Shown: piece after piece, positions 16,368 to 25,101 of the stretch
Layout of the letters: each line of letters begins with the position of its first letter
How positions within the stretch are numbered: position 1 is the first letter of the stretch
Source: an archaeon
GTDB lineage: Archaea; Nanobdellota; Nanobdellia; Pacearchaeales; GW2011-AR1
DNA length: 49,609 nucleotides
Direction: 5' to 3'
NCBI GenBank assembly: GCA_018651925.1
Contig: JABIDC010000002.1
Location: 1-49,609 of the forward strand
Notes under the pieces: model-generated
Told to the model about the DNA's origin: nothing
The model's input: the letters and a program-made list of their open reading frames with translations, nothing else
Database searches by the model: none
Translations under genes and position numbers: made by a program

Positions 16368-16847
16368 ATGGAAAGTAATTTAGATTGTTTGAAAGAAACT
16401 TATCAAGAGATGGCGAAGGAACATAATTTGCCGGAGTTTGATTTGTTGAATGAAGATTTTGCGATTGAGAAAATTGCTGATGCTGAAACTGATTTTTTAG
16501 TTAGAGAAGTTAGAAAATGTATTAGTGAAAAATTTTCTGTTTATTTAAGGTTGGTTGAAGGCTTTTTGCATCCAGTTAATTCTCCGATGTTTGTTTATAG
16601 TTTGGTTAAAAATTTTTCTGTTAAAGATAAAGAAAATTTGGTTTCAATTTATAAAAAATTAGCTAGAAAAGAAGTAGATTTGATTGAACTTGATTTATTT
16701 TTTGATGAAAAGAAAGAATCAATTTTTATTATAAATTCTTTTAAGTTGTGGGCCGAGATTAAAGAAGATCTTTTGAAGTTAGTTAAGTCAATGAATAAGA
16801 ATTGGGATAGCGAGTTAGAAACTAACGGAAAGAATTATTTTGGATAA
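16368..16847 (+). CDS. Hypothetical protein
   Basis: Open frame; start MESNLDCL supported by TTTATAAG box ending 22 nt upstream. Confidence 0.65.
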   Translation: MESNLDCLKETYQEMAKEHNLPEFDLLNEDFAIEKIADAETDFLVREVRKCISEKFSVYLRLVEGFLHPVNSPMFVYSLVKNFSVKDKENLVSIYKKLARKEVDLIELDLFFDEKKESIFIINSFKLWAEIKEDLLKLVKSMNKNWDSELETNGKNYFG

Positions 16848-16877
16848 GATTATAAGTAATATTTTCTTTTAGTTTTT

Positions 16878-18515
16878 ATGATTAATTGTAAAAGAGGTTT
16901 ATCTACAATAGTGACTATGTTGTTAGTTATTTTATTCGCATTTATGATGGTGGCGATTGTTTGGGTTGCGATTAAAGGAACAATTGATGAAGGAACTGAA
17001 AAAATTACTTTGGATTCTACTTATCTTGATTTATCTATCTCCCAGGTTTTGGTTGATTCTTCGGGAATTTTGGTTAGTGTTGAAAGAGGAAATGGAAAAG
17101 GAGAATTGAATGCTTTAAAGTTTGTTGTTTCAGATGGAGTTAATTCAGAAGTGATCGATCTAAATAATGTTACTTTAGATGAATTGAATTTGAAAACTTT
17201 TAATCTGACTGGATATGAAGGAATTGTAAAAGAAATTTCTGTGGCACCTACTTTTTATGATGATAAAGGGAAAAGATTTGTTGGAGAAATAAAAGATACT
17301 TATCAGTTTGAAGAAGATGAAGTAATTAAAAATATTCCTGGAATTATTTCTTGGTGGAAATTTGATTCTGATGCTACTGATTCTGTTGGAAGAAATTATG
17401 CTGAGAAAGGAAATAATCCTGAATTTGTAGAGGGAAAGTTTGGGGGTGCAATTCAATTTGACTCAGCGGAATCAAGTCCCTCTTCAAATAATGATTATTT
17501 AGAATCTGATGGAACAGACTTACAAATTAGTGGAAATGAATTTAGTGCTTTTGCTTGGGTTAAAAGAAGAACGTTGGTGGACGCATCTAATCCTCCCCCT
17601 TTAGATCATCCTATGTATTTTATTAGTAATGGAAGAGATTCTGCTTCGGTTGGAGGATTTACATTACTTTTTTCTCAATGGGGAAATTATTTTCAATCAA
17701 TCATTGCTTTTGAAAACGCTACAGGGACATATAATAAACATGTGGGAGATATGGGGTTGGATGATCCTGTAAATGATTATGATTGGCATTTTTATGGAGT
17801 TATTTTTAATGGAACGAGGATGTCAAATTATATTGGTACTAAAGAAACTGGATTTTTTGATGTTTCTGGTACTTACATTCCTTCCACTGTTTCTTTTAAA
17901 ATGGGTGCGATGGGAAATAACCCCGATTACAATGGATTTAATGGGAGTTTGGATAATGTGATGGTTTTTGATAGGGCATTAACCTCTACAGAAGTTGAGG
18001 GTTTGTACAATTTTAATTTTGGAGGAACTTATTCTGAGCCTGAAGAAGAAAGTTATACTTGCGGAGTTATTAATAGTGGAACCTGCCAATCAAGCGGATG
18101 CGATCCGGACTGGGAACCAATGGGTTCTGGAACTTGTGGTTCCGGACAAGAATGTTGTAGCGAAATTGATTATGCTGCACTATGTAATAATGTAAATCTT
18201 GTACCCGTGCCTTATTCTGCTATTTGCTGGTATAGTGATGATTTGGGAGTAGATCTTTGTAATTTTACTATTCAAAGAAATGCTCCTGCTCAAGAGTATG
18301 CTGGAATGAAAATTCATTTTGAGGATTTTGATCGTAATGATGGAGGTAACTTTGAGTATCCCGGTGAAATTCCTGTTTCTGGAACCCGTTATGAAGAGAA
18401 TGTTATATTAGAAAATGAGATGGATGATCAAATATCGATGTTAATTCGTGCATATTTTGATACTGCTGCTGGAGAATATCTTTGCCCTGAAAGAGGTTAT
18501 TCTGTATTAGGATAA
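16878..18515 (+). CDS. Pilin-like N-terminus fused to LamG/ConA-like surface domain
   Basis: KRGLSTIVTMLLVILFAFMMVAIVWVAIKG resembles class III (pilin) signal; IISWWKFDSDATDSVGRN...GAIQFD...FNGSLDNVMVFDRALTSTEVEGLYN. Confidence 0.8.
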   Translation: MINCKRGLSTIVTMLLVILFAFMMVAIVWVAIKGTIDEGTEKITLDSTYLDLSISQVLVDSSGILVSVERGNGKGELNALKFVVSDGVNSEVIDLNNVTLDELNLKTFNLTGYEGIVKEISVAPTFYDDKGKRFVGEIKDTYQFEEDEVIKNIPGIISWWKFDSDATDSVGRNYAEKGNNPEFVEGKFGGAIQFDSAESSPSSNNDYLESDGTDLQISGNEFSAFAWVKRRTLVDASNPPPLDHPMYFISNGRDSASVGGFTLLFSQWGNYFQSIIAFENATGTYNKHVGDMGLDDPVNDYDWHFYGVIFNGTRMSNYIGTKETGFFDVSGTYIPSTVSFKMGAMGNNPDYNGFNGSLDNVMVFDRALTSTEVEGLYNFNFGGTYSEPEEESYTCGVINSGTCQSSGCDPDWEPMGSGTCGSGQECCSEIDYAALCNNVNLVPVPYSAICWYSDDLGVDLCNFTIQRNAPAQEYAGMKIHFEDFDRNDGGNFEYPGEIPVSGTRYEENVILENEMDDQISMLIRAYFDTAAGEYLCPERGYSVLG

Positions 18516-18530
18516 TTTTTTAGAATAATT

Positions 18531-20165
18531 TTATTCTTTTAGTTTTTCAAAAATTTCTTTTAAACTAATTTCAAATAATGCAACTGGCATTTTTATTTTC
18601 CAATTCTTTAAGATTTTAGGATGAATTTCTCCAAGGTATCCAATTATTTTTTCATCCAGAATTATTTTTGCCACTCTTCCATCTATAAAATGGTCTGGGA
18701 TTTTTGTTGGTTCTTTTAAGATTAAATTTAATCCGGTCATTTTATTGAGGTATTCTAATGATTGTTTGATGTCTGTAAAGTTTCCTGGGGTGATTGCACA
18801 ACTTAGGTGTTCGGTTTCTTTCAAATCTTCAGAGAATGTTTTTCCTATTTCAAATATTTTTTGAGGATATTCCGAGTCAATATTTTCAGAAAGAATTTTT
18901 AATAAATAATGAGTTAAATCTTTTCTTAATAAATTATATTCTGTTTTTGATTCAGCTATTTCTATTGCTCCTTTTTCTTGTTTTTCTGGGATTCCCATTT
19001 TTGTGAATTGATCTTTTTTCGCAGTTAAATGATAATTGGAAATTTCTAAGAATTCAATATTTGTTAAAATCGAAGAGATTTTTCTTTTTATTGTTTCTTG
19101 GAAATTTTCTTTTCCAATAGTGGAGATTTTTGGAATTATCGGTTCAAAATTTTCATATCCATATGCAATTGCAATGTCTTCAATTAAGTCCACTTCATGC
19201 AGGAGATCAGTTCTATAACTTGGACTTTTTACAATTCCATTATTATATTCATGGCCCATTTTTCCCAATAATTGTTTTATTGTTTTTTCTTCTAAATCTA
19301 ATCCTAGTAATTTATTTACATTTTTTATTGAAATTTTTGTTTTTTCTGGTTCTAAATTCGGAGTGGTTAAATTAGAATTAATTTCCATTTGATAGATTTT
19401 CCCCCCCATATCTGCAAAGGTTGTAACAAGAATATTCAAACATTTTTCTAAGGTTTCTTGATCGAATCCAGAGCATTCAATAAAAACTTCTTTTGTTTTC
19501 TTTGTAACTCTCCCAACTTTCTCAGAATTAATTATTGGGGGCATGCTTAGAATTTCTTTGTTTGAGTCAATGAATATTGGGAATTTTATTTTTCCTGCTA
19601 AAAGGTGAGCATAATCTCTTCCAGTCGGATGTCTTTGAAGTATTTCTAATCCAGTCATTTCTTTTTTTGATTCTAATGGTTGGAATCTGATTTGATCTGG
19701 TTCAAGCGCCTTGAAAGTTATGGGAAGTTTTATTTTTTCTAAAGGATAAATTCCAATTGCAATTTTTTTCCTTCTTCTCCCAATTGTTGTATGTAGCTTT
19801 TCTTGAATTTCTATAATTTCTTTTATTTTTTCATCATTTAATTTTAAATTTTTAATGATTGCACATGCAGTATGTGGCCTTATATTTTTTAAATTTGAAT
19901 CTACTTTTATTTTATAGTTTTTTTCTTTTGGAAATACTTTATATTTTTTAAGTCCAGTATTTTTCCCAAGGAATGCTAAAAAACTTCTTTTGAATCCTTG
20001 ATAAGATAAAAGATCTGGTCTGTTTGGGAAAATTTCTAATTCGATTTCATTGTCATCAAAGCTTTCAAGAGTTGTTCCAAAGAGAGCAATTTTCATTTGC
20101 ATTTCTTTTGTTAATTTCCCGATGTCTTTTTCAAATTCTTTTCTTGGTATTTTTATATTTGCCAT
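18531..20165 (-). CDS. pheT: Phenylalanyl-tRNA synthetase beta subunit
   Basis: Archaeal-type N-terminus, EIFPNRPDLLS, YRTDLLHEVDLIEDIAIAYGYENF, next to pheS. Confidence 0.93.
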   Translation of the reverse strand: MANIKIPRKEFEKDIGKLTKEMQMKIALFGTTLESFDDNEIELEIFPNRPDLLSYQGFKRSFLAFLGKNTGLKKYKVFPKEKNYKIKVDSNLKNIRPHTACAIIKNLKLNDEKIKEIIEIQEKLHTTIGRRRKKIAIGIYPLEKIKLPITFKALEPDQIRFQPLESKKEMTGLEILQRHPTGRDYAHLLAGKIKFPIFIDSNKEILSMPPIINSEKVGRVTKKTKEVFIECSGFDQETLEKCLNILVTTFADMGGKIYQMEINSNLTTPNLEPEKTKISIKNVNKLLGLDLEEKTIKQLLGKMGHEYNNGIVKSPSYRTDLLHEVDLIEDIAIAYGYENFEPIIPKISTIGKENFQETIKRKISSILTNIEFLEISNYHLTAKKDQFTKMGIPEKQEKGAIEIAESKTEYNLLRKDLTHYLLKILSENIDSEYPQKIFEIGKTFSEDLKETEHLSCAITPGNFTDIKQSLEYLNKMTGLNLILKEPTKIPDHFIDGRVAKIILDEKIIGYLGEIHPKILKNWKIKMPVALFEISLKEIFEKLKE

Positions 20166-20170
20166 TTTAT

Positions 20171-21676
20171 TTATTTCATTAAGTATTTTGTTTTTCTTAA
20201 TTGAGTTAGGTTGTTTTTATATAATTCTCGCATATCTTTTATGTCGAACATTTTCATAATCATTCTATCGAATCCAGGTCCCCAAGCGAGTACGGGGATT
20301 GGTTTTCCTAAGAGAGGTTCTGTTACTTCTGGACGGAATATTCCTGCTGCAAAGATTTCTACCCACTCTTGCCTTTCTTCATTCCAAACATCTCCTTCTA
20401 GGCTTGGTTCGGTATAAGGAAAATATGCTGGTCTAAATCTAATCTTCTCAAATCCCATTTTCTTTGCGAATTGTTTTAGGTAACCTAATAGGTGTCCAAA
20501 GTTTGCATTTGGATCTATTACAATTCCTTCTGTTTGATTAAATTCAAATCCATGAGACCAATCGACGGTTTCATTTCTAAAGCATTTTCCTACGGAGAAA
20601 AACTTTTTAGGTAAATCTTCTTCTTTTAATTTGGATAAGGTTTGAGAAGATAAGCAGGTTGTATGGGTCCTTAATACCATTTGTTTAGAAAGTTCTTCAT
20701 CCCATCGATATCTCCATCCTTTGCTCCCTTCGCTTCCTTCTTCATGAGAGATTTTTATTTTTTCAATCAATTCTTTTGCGGGGAGAGTTGCTTTTTTGTC
20801 TATAAAGAATGTATCTTGCATTTCTCTTACTGGATGATCTTGGGCAGTAAATAATGCATCAAAGTTCCAGAACGAGCTTACAATCATGTCCCCACTCATT
20901 TCTTCAAATCCCATCTCAGTCCATACTTTTCTAGCATAATCTAATGCTTGATTTACAAAATGTCTTTTTCCGCCATTTATTTTTGGTAAAGGAGAAGTCA
21001 CATCATATCTTCTAAATTTTTTTCCTTTCCAGTTTGATTCTTTTTTTAATAAGTCTGGAGTTATTTGTTCAATTAAATTTTTATTTTCAAATTTCTCTTT
21101 TGATATCTTTTTACCAATTTCTGTTAGGTTAATTTTTATTTTTTTATTTTCAATAATTTCTACAAGATCTTTTCTTGATTGAAGTGATTTTAATGCAAAC
21201 ATTTGTTCGGGGCTCAATTTTTCATATTCAATTGGAAGTTTCTCTAGGAATATTTCTTCAAGAGTTTTTTTTGAAATTTCTTCTTTATTTGAATTAAAGA
21301 TTATTTTTCCGTTATTCAAGTCAATTAATGCTTTTTTCTTTAATACTCCAATCGAAGCTTTGAATTCATCGTCAGATAATTTGCTTTCTTTTTTCGCTTC
21401 TTTTAGTGGGATGATTCTTTTTTCGCTTAATAAGTTTAGAAGTCTTCTTTCTGGTAATCCTTTTTTTATGTAAAGTGCCCCATTTACCCCAATTTCAATT
21501 ATTTTTGTTTTTGTTGTGATAACTTCAATTATTTTTTTATTTTGAAGATATTCTAATGCTCTTAATACTGAAATTTTGTCTAGATTTGATTTTTTGCATA
21601 TTTGAACTAATGATTCTTCCAAATGAGGAATTATTTTTCTTTCGTGTGGGCTTAATGAGTCAAGTAGTTTTTGCAT
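20171..21676 (-). CDS. pheS: Phenylalanyl-tRNA synthetase alpha subunit
   Basis: HPVREMQDTFF, FEFNQTEGIVID, FRPAYFPYTEPS, GPGFDRMIM. Confidence 0.94.
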   Translation of the reverse strand: MQKLLDSLSPHERKIIPHLEESLVQICKKSNLDKISVLRALEYLQNKKIIEVITTKTKIIEIGVNGALYIKKGLPERRLLNLLSEKRIIPLKEAKKESKLSDDEFKASIGVLKKKALIDLNNGKIIFNSNKEEISKKTLEEIFLEKLPIEYEKLSPEQMFALKSLQSRKDLVEIIENKKIKINLTEIGKKISKEKFENKNLIEQITPDLLKKESNWKGKKFRRYDVTSPLPKINGGKRHFVNQALDYARKVWTEMGFEEMSGDMIVSSFWNFDALFTAQDHPVREMQDTFFIDKKATLPAKELIEKIKISHEEGSEGSKGWRYRWDEELSKQMVLRTHTTCLSSQTLSKLKEEDLPKKFFSVGKCFRNETVDWSHGFEFNQTEGIVIDPNANFGHLLGYLKQFAKKMGFEKIRFRPAYFPYTEPSLEGDVWNEERQEWVEIFAAGIFRPEVTEPLLGKPIPVLAWGPGFDRMIMKMFDIKDMRELYKNNLTQLRKTKYLMK

Positions 21677-21787
21677 GTTTTAAGGAGATTAATTTAGATT
21701 AAAAATGTTTTTAATTTTATTTGCTTTTAAAAATAATATAAATGATATAATCAAAAGACTTTTTAATGAAGATTAATTGTATTATTT

Positions 21788-22369
21788 ATGGTGGTGGAAT
21801 TTATTGGGGATTCTCTTTTATTGTGGGTTTCCTTACTTCCTTTTCCTTTTACTAATTTTGTTTTACTTTGGACAATGTTCCCTGCTTATCTTAATGGATT
21901 TCTTTCAAGTTTGTATTCAAAACCCTCTAATTCTTCTGCCGTTTTTGCAGGAGTTGTTGCTTGGTGGGCTGGAGCAGATTGGATTCGAAGTTATTTAGAG
22001 ATGAGGGTTTTTGCAGAACAGATAAACTGGATTATTGCTATTTTATTTTGTGTTTATGGTTTTATTGCAATTATAATTGGAGTTACAAAAAAAGAAAAAC
22101 TTTATTTTATTTTTGGAAAAAGAGATATTCTTACTTATTTGATTTTGTCTTTTTATCCTGTTCAAATTGGATACCTTAAACTTGGGGAAGAACTTCTTTT
22201 TGCAATTCTTATAGCATTTATTCCTTTCATGATTGTTTTGGGGATTTTATCTTTTGTTTTTAGAAAAATTTTAAGAACAGATGAATCTACTCCTTCTAGT
22301 TCTTCTTTTCCTTCGAATAAACGTTTTAATAAAATTAAACAAGTTCCCTTTCGTAAGAAAAAGTTTTGA
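21788..22369 (+). CDS. Multi-pass membrane protein, unknown
   Basis: Several hydrophobic segments and basic tail. Confidence 0.65.
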   Translation: MVVEFIGDSLLLWVSLLPFPFTNFVLLWTMFPAYLNGFLSSLYSKPSNSSAVFAGVVAWWAGADWIRSYLEMRVFAEQINWIIAILFCVYGFIAIIIGVTKKEKLYFIFGKRDILTYLILSFYPVQIGYLKLGEELLFAILIAFIPFMIVLGILSFVFRKILRTDESTPSSSSFPSNKRFNKIKQVPFRKKKF

Positions 22370-22807
22370 TTAAAATTCTTTGAACATCCAGGTTGGCATT
22401 CCCAAGGCGAGTCCAAGAGATTTTAGATCTGTAGAATTTCTTTTGTGTTTTTCTTCAATAAATGTCATGTTGAGCTTATTTTTGTTGCAGAGGAATATAT
22501 TTTGTTTTACTCGTGCTAAGATTAATGATTTGTCTTTTGGATTTGAATTAATTATTTCATCTAAGTTAATTCCAATTGTGACTTTTCCTTTTTTTGCAAT
22601 TTTTGCCATTACTTGATTTAATCCGGAATTTCTTTGTTTTTGATAATCTTTTCTTTTATCCTGATTAATTAATAAAATATCAATTTTTTCTTTTTCCAGC
22701 ACTTTTCTATTCAAGTCATCATCTTCTGAAGAAAAGATAATCGGTTTTTCTGATTTTTTTAGAAGAGTTCTTAATTTTTGATAATTTGTTTCTGTGATTA
22801 TTTTCAT
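22370..22807 (-). CDS. rnp3: RNase P protein component 3 (Rpp30-like)
   Basis: GLNQVMAKIAKKGKVTIGINLDEI...LGLALGMP pattern. Confidence 0.75.
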   Translation of the reverse strand: MKIITETNYQKLRTLLKKSEKPIIFSSEDDDLNRKVLEKEKIDILLINQDKRKDYQKQRNSGLNQVMAKIAKKGKVTIGINLDEIINSNPKDKSLILARVKQNIFLCNKNKLNMTFIEEKHKRNSTDLKSLGLALGMPTWMFKEF

Positions 22808-22837
22808 AATTAGAATAAGTGAAAAGGGTTTTTAATT

Positions 22838-23527
22838 TTAACCTTGAATCGTTGTCCCAATAAATTTTTTATTATTTAGAAAATTATCAAGTTGTTTTGT
22901 ATCTTGTCCCAAAATGAATGTTGGGAGATTATATTTTTTTATCATTTTTGATGCAGTTTGATCTAGAACGAAATGCTGTCCTGGTTTGAAAGTCATTTTC
23001 TGAGCTAAGTTGTCAAAATCTTTCCATGAAATTTTTTCAATAAATTTTGCATCTTTGTATTTTTTAGGGTTTTTTGTGTAGAGTCCTTTTACATTTGTTA
23101 AATTAATAAATTTTGTTTTGAAGTGTTTTGCAACTAATGCTGCTGTTGAATCTGAAGTTTGATTTGGTTTATATTCAAGTGCTCCGCAAAAAATTATGTT
23201 GTGGTTTTTTATTCTTTTTTCAACTAATTCCATTGTGTGGGGTATTCCTTCTTTTGGGTCGAGATTAAAAAAATAACTCATGAATCTTGCATTCATTCTT
23301 GTTGTTCCAATTCCGGCAAAACTTTGAAGTGTTTCGTTTGTTTTGTTCTTTTTTAATGCAGCTATGTATTTTCTAGCAATGCTTCCACCACCACAAACAA
23401 AAATGAATTTGTATTTTTTAGTGTGTTTTAGAACTATTTTTTTTAGCTTTTCTAAATATCTATAATCTACTTCCTCTGGGATAATTAAACTTCCTCCTAG
23501 GCTTAAAACAATTATTTCTTTTTTCAT
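22838..23527 (-). CDS. pyrH: Uridylate kinase, archaeal type
   Basis: VLSLGGSLIIPEEVD, FVCGGGSIARKYI, NLTNVKGLYTKNPKKYKDAKF. Confidence 0.85.
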   Translation of the reverse strand: MKKEIIVLSLGGSLIIPEEVDYRYLEKLKKIVLKHTKKYKFIFVCGGGSIARKYIAALKKNKTNETLQSFAGIGTTRMNARFMSYFFNLDPKEGIPHTMELVEKRIKNHNIIFCGALEYKPNQTSDSTAALVAKHFKTKFINLTNVKGLYTKNPKKYKDAKFIEKISWKDFDNLAQKMTFKPGQHFVLDQTASKMIKKYNLPTFILGQDTKQLDNFLNNKKFIGTTIQG

Positions 23528-23808
23528 TTTATTGTAAATAGTTTATCATCGTGAACATCAAAGACATCTAACCTTACTCCAGAGTCTATCCATCCATGTG
23601 CATAATTTAGGGCTGCGAAGGCGTTCACGAAGTCTTTATTTGATTCAAAGTGTTTTGCATCAGAGAAATAGTTTTCAACCATGTCGATAATTTCTTTTGC
23701 ATAGTTTTCTTTTCCTTTTATTATATTTTTTTTAACTTCAATTAGCGCCCTATTTGTCACATCAAAATATTTTGCAAGTTTTTCTTTTGTTATTTTATCT
23801 TCTGGCAT
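23524..23808 (-). CDS. DUF357-like protein
   Basis: Small helical ORF ending ALNYAHGWIDSGVRLDVFDV. Confidence 0.7.
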   Translation of the reverse strand: MPEDKITKEKLAKYFDVTNRALIEVKKNIIKGKENYAKEIIDMVENYFSDAKHFESNKDFVNAFAALNYAHGWIDSGVRLDVFDVHDDKLFTIK

Positions 23809-24457
23809 AGGAATACCTCATTTGGTTCATTTGTGGAGTCATTTTTTTAATTATGAATTTTGAGTTAACAAGTTCAGAGATTATTGCAGACAGGATTAAC
23901 CTTCCTGCGACAACCTTTACAACTCCTTCTTTGATTGGGATTTTTGTTGCTTTAGAGAAAGATTCAAAGATTCCTTCTATCTCTTCTTTTGTTAATGAAA
24001 TTGAGGTGTTTTTTGTTCCCATTGCTCCCCTCACAATAATTGGTTTTCCTGGGCCGTTGCATTCAATCTCTTTTACCATTTGATCTTTAACTAATGGATT
24101 TAATTTTTCTAAATCTATTTCTTCTTTTCCAATTTGCGGCCTTAAGTGTTGAAGATTTGTTGGAAGAGGATAATTCGGGATGATTATTTTTTCTACTGAG
24201 GTTAGAGGAGATTTTCTTATTATTTTTGAAGGAGGAAGTTGTTTGAATGTTTGTCTTATTTTTGGTTTTTCTATTTCAATTATTTTTTCTTTTATCTTTT
24301 TTTCTTCAATCTCTTTTTTTTCTTTTTCTAATTTTTGTTTTTCAATTATTTTTTCTAATTCTAAGAAATATTCTTTATTTGATTCTTTAATTAATTCTTT
24401 TGTGAATTTTAAAATAAATTTTCTTTTAAATTCAAGAGAAGTATTTTCCAAATACAT
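23795..24457 (-). CDS. Hypothetical protein with charged coiled-coil N-terminus
   Basis: Conserved-looking C-terminal segment GPGKPIIVRGAMGTKNTSISLTKEEIEGIF. Confidence 0.65.
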   Translation of the reverse strand: MYLENTSLEFKRKFILKFTKELIKESNKEYFLELEKIIEKQKLEKEKKEIEEKKIKEKIIEIEKPKIRQTFKQLPPSKIIRKSPLTSVEKIIIPNYPLPTNLQHLRPQIGKEEIDLEKLNPLVKDQMVKEIECNGPGKPIIVRGAMGTKNTSISLTKEEIEGIFESFSKATKIPIKEGVVKVVAGRLILSAIISELVNSKFIIKKMTPQMNQMRYSYARR

Positions 24458-24458
24458 T

Positions 24459-25061
24459 TTATTGATTAGAGATAGATTTTTGATAATTTTCTAAATCCAA
24501 TCCGAATTTATCTTTTTTCTCAATTGGTTGATTTTCTACTGGTTTTGGAAAAGGAATTTTTTGTACAGCGGGAATTTGATTTGGTGTTGGAGGAATCATT
24601 TGTGGAGGCATTTGTTTAGGTTCTGTTGGTTTTGGAATATATGTTCCAGGAGATTCTTCTGGATGTGGAACTTTTTCGTGCATTAAGGATAATCCTCTTG
24701 CAAGAACTTTATTTTGATCTGCTAATCCTTCTAATTTTTTCATTATTTCTTCAGACTCAGGATTAATATTCAAATTTCCCATTTCTTTCTCAGAAAGAGA
24801 TTGTGCAGCTAATTCAAATGTGCTTAATAATTTTTTTATATTTTCTGAAAGATCTTCGAATTTAATAGATAATCCCACCATTACTTTTTGTAATGAGACA
24901 AAATTTTCAATTAACATTTTTTCTACTCGAACATCATTTTCATGTTTGACTCTTTTTACTCTCCTAGTAGTTATTTTTCTGGCTGGTTTTTTCTTAACAG
25001 TCTTTTTCTTAGTAATTTTTTTCTTAGTAGTTTTAGAAGTTGTTTTCTTTTTTGTCACCAT
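24459..25061 (-). CDS. Hypothetical protein with Lys-rich N-terminus and Pro-rich C-terminus
   Basis: MVTKKKTTSKTTKKKITKKKTVKKK...; Pro-rich tail. Confidence 0.6.
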   Translation of the reverse strand: MVTKKKTTSKTTKKKITKKKTVKKKPARKITTRRVKRVKHENDVRVEKMLIENFVSLQKVMVGLSIKFEDLSENIKKLLSTFELAAQSLSEKEMGNLNINPESEEIMKKLEGLADQNKVLARGLSLMHEKVPHPEESPGTYIPKPTEPKQMPPQMIPPTPNQIPAVQKIPFPKPVENQPIEKKDKFGLDLENYQKSISNQ

Positions 25062-25101
25062 ACTTTATTGAGGGGAAATGTATTTATAAAACTTTTTAGA
25101 A

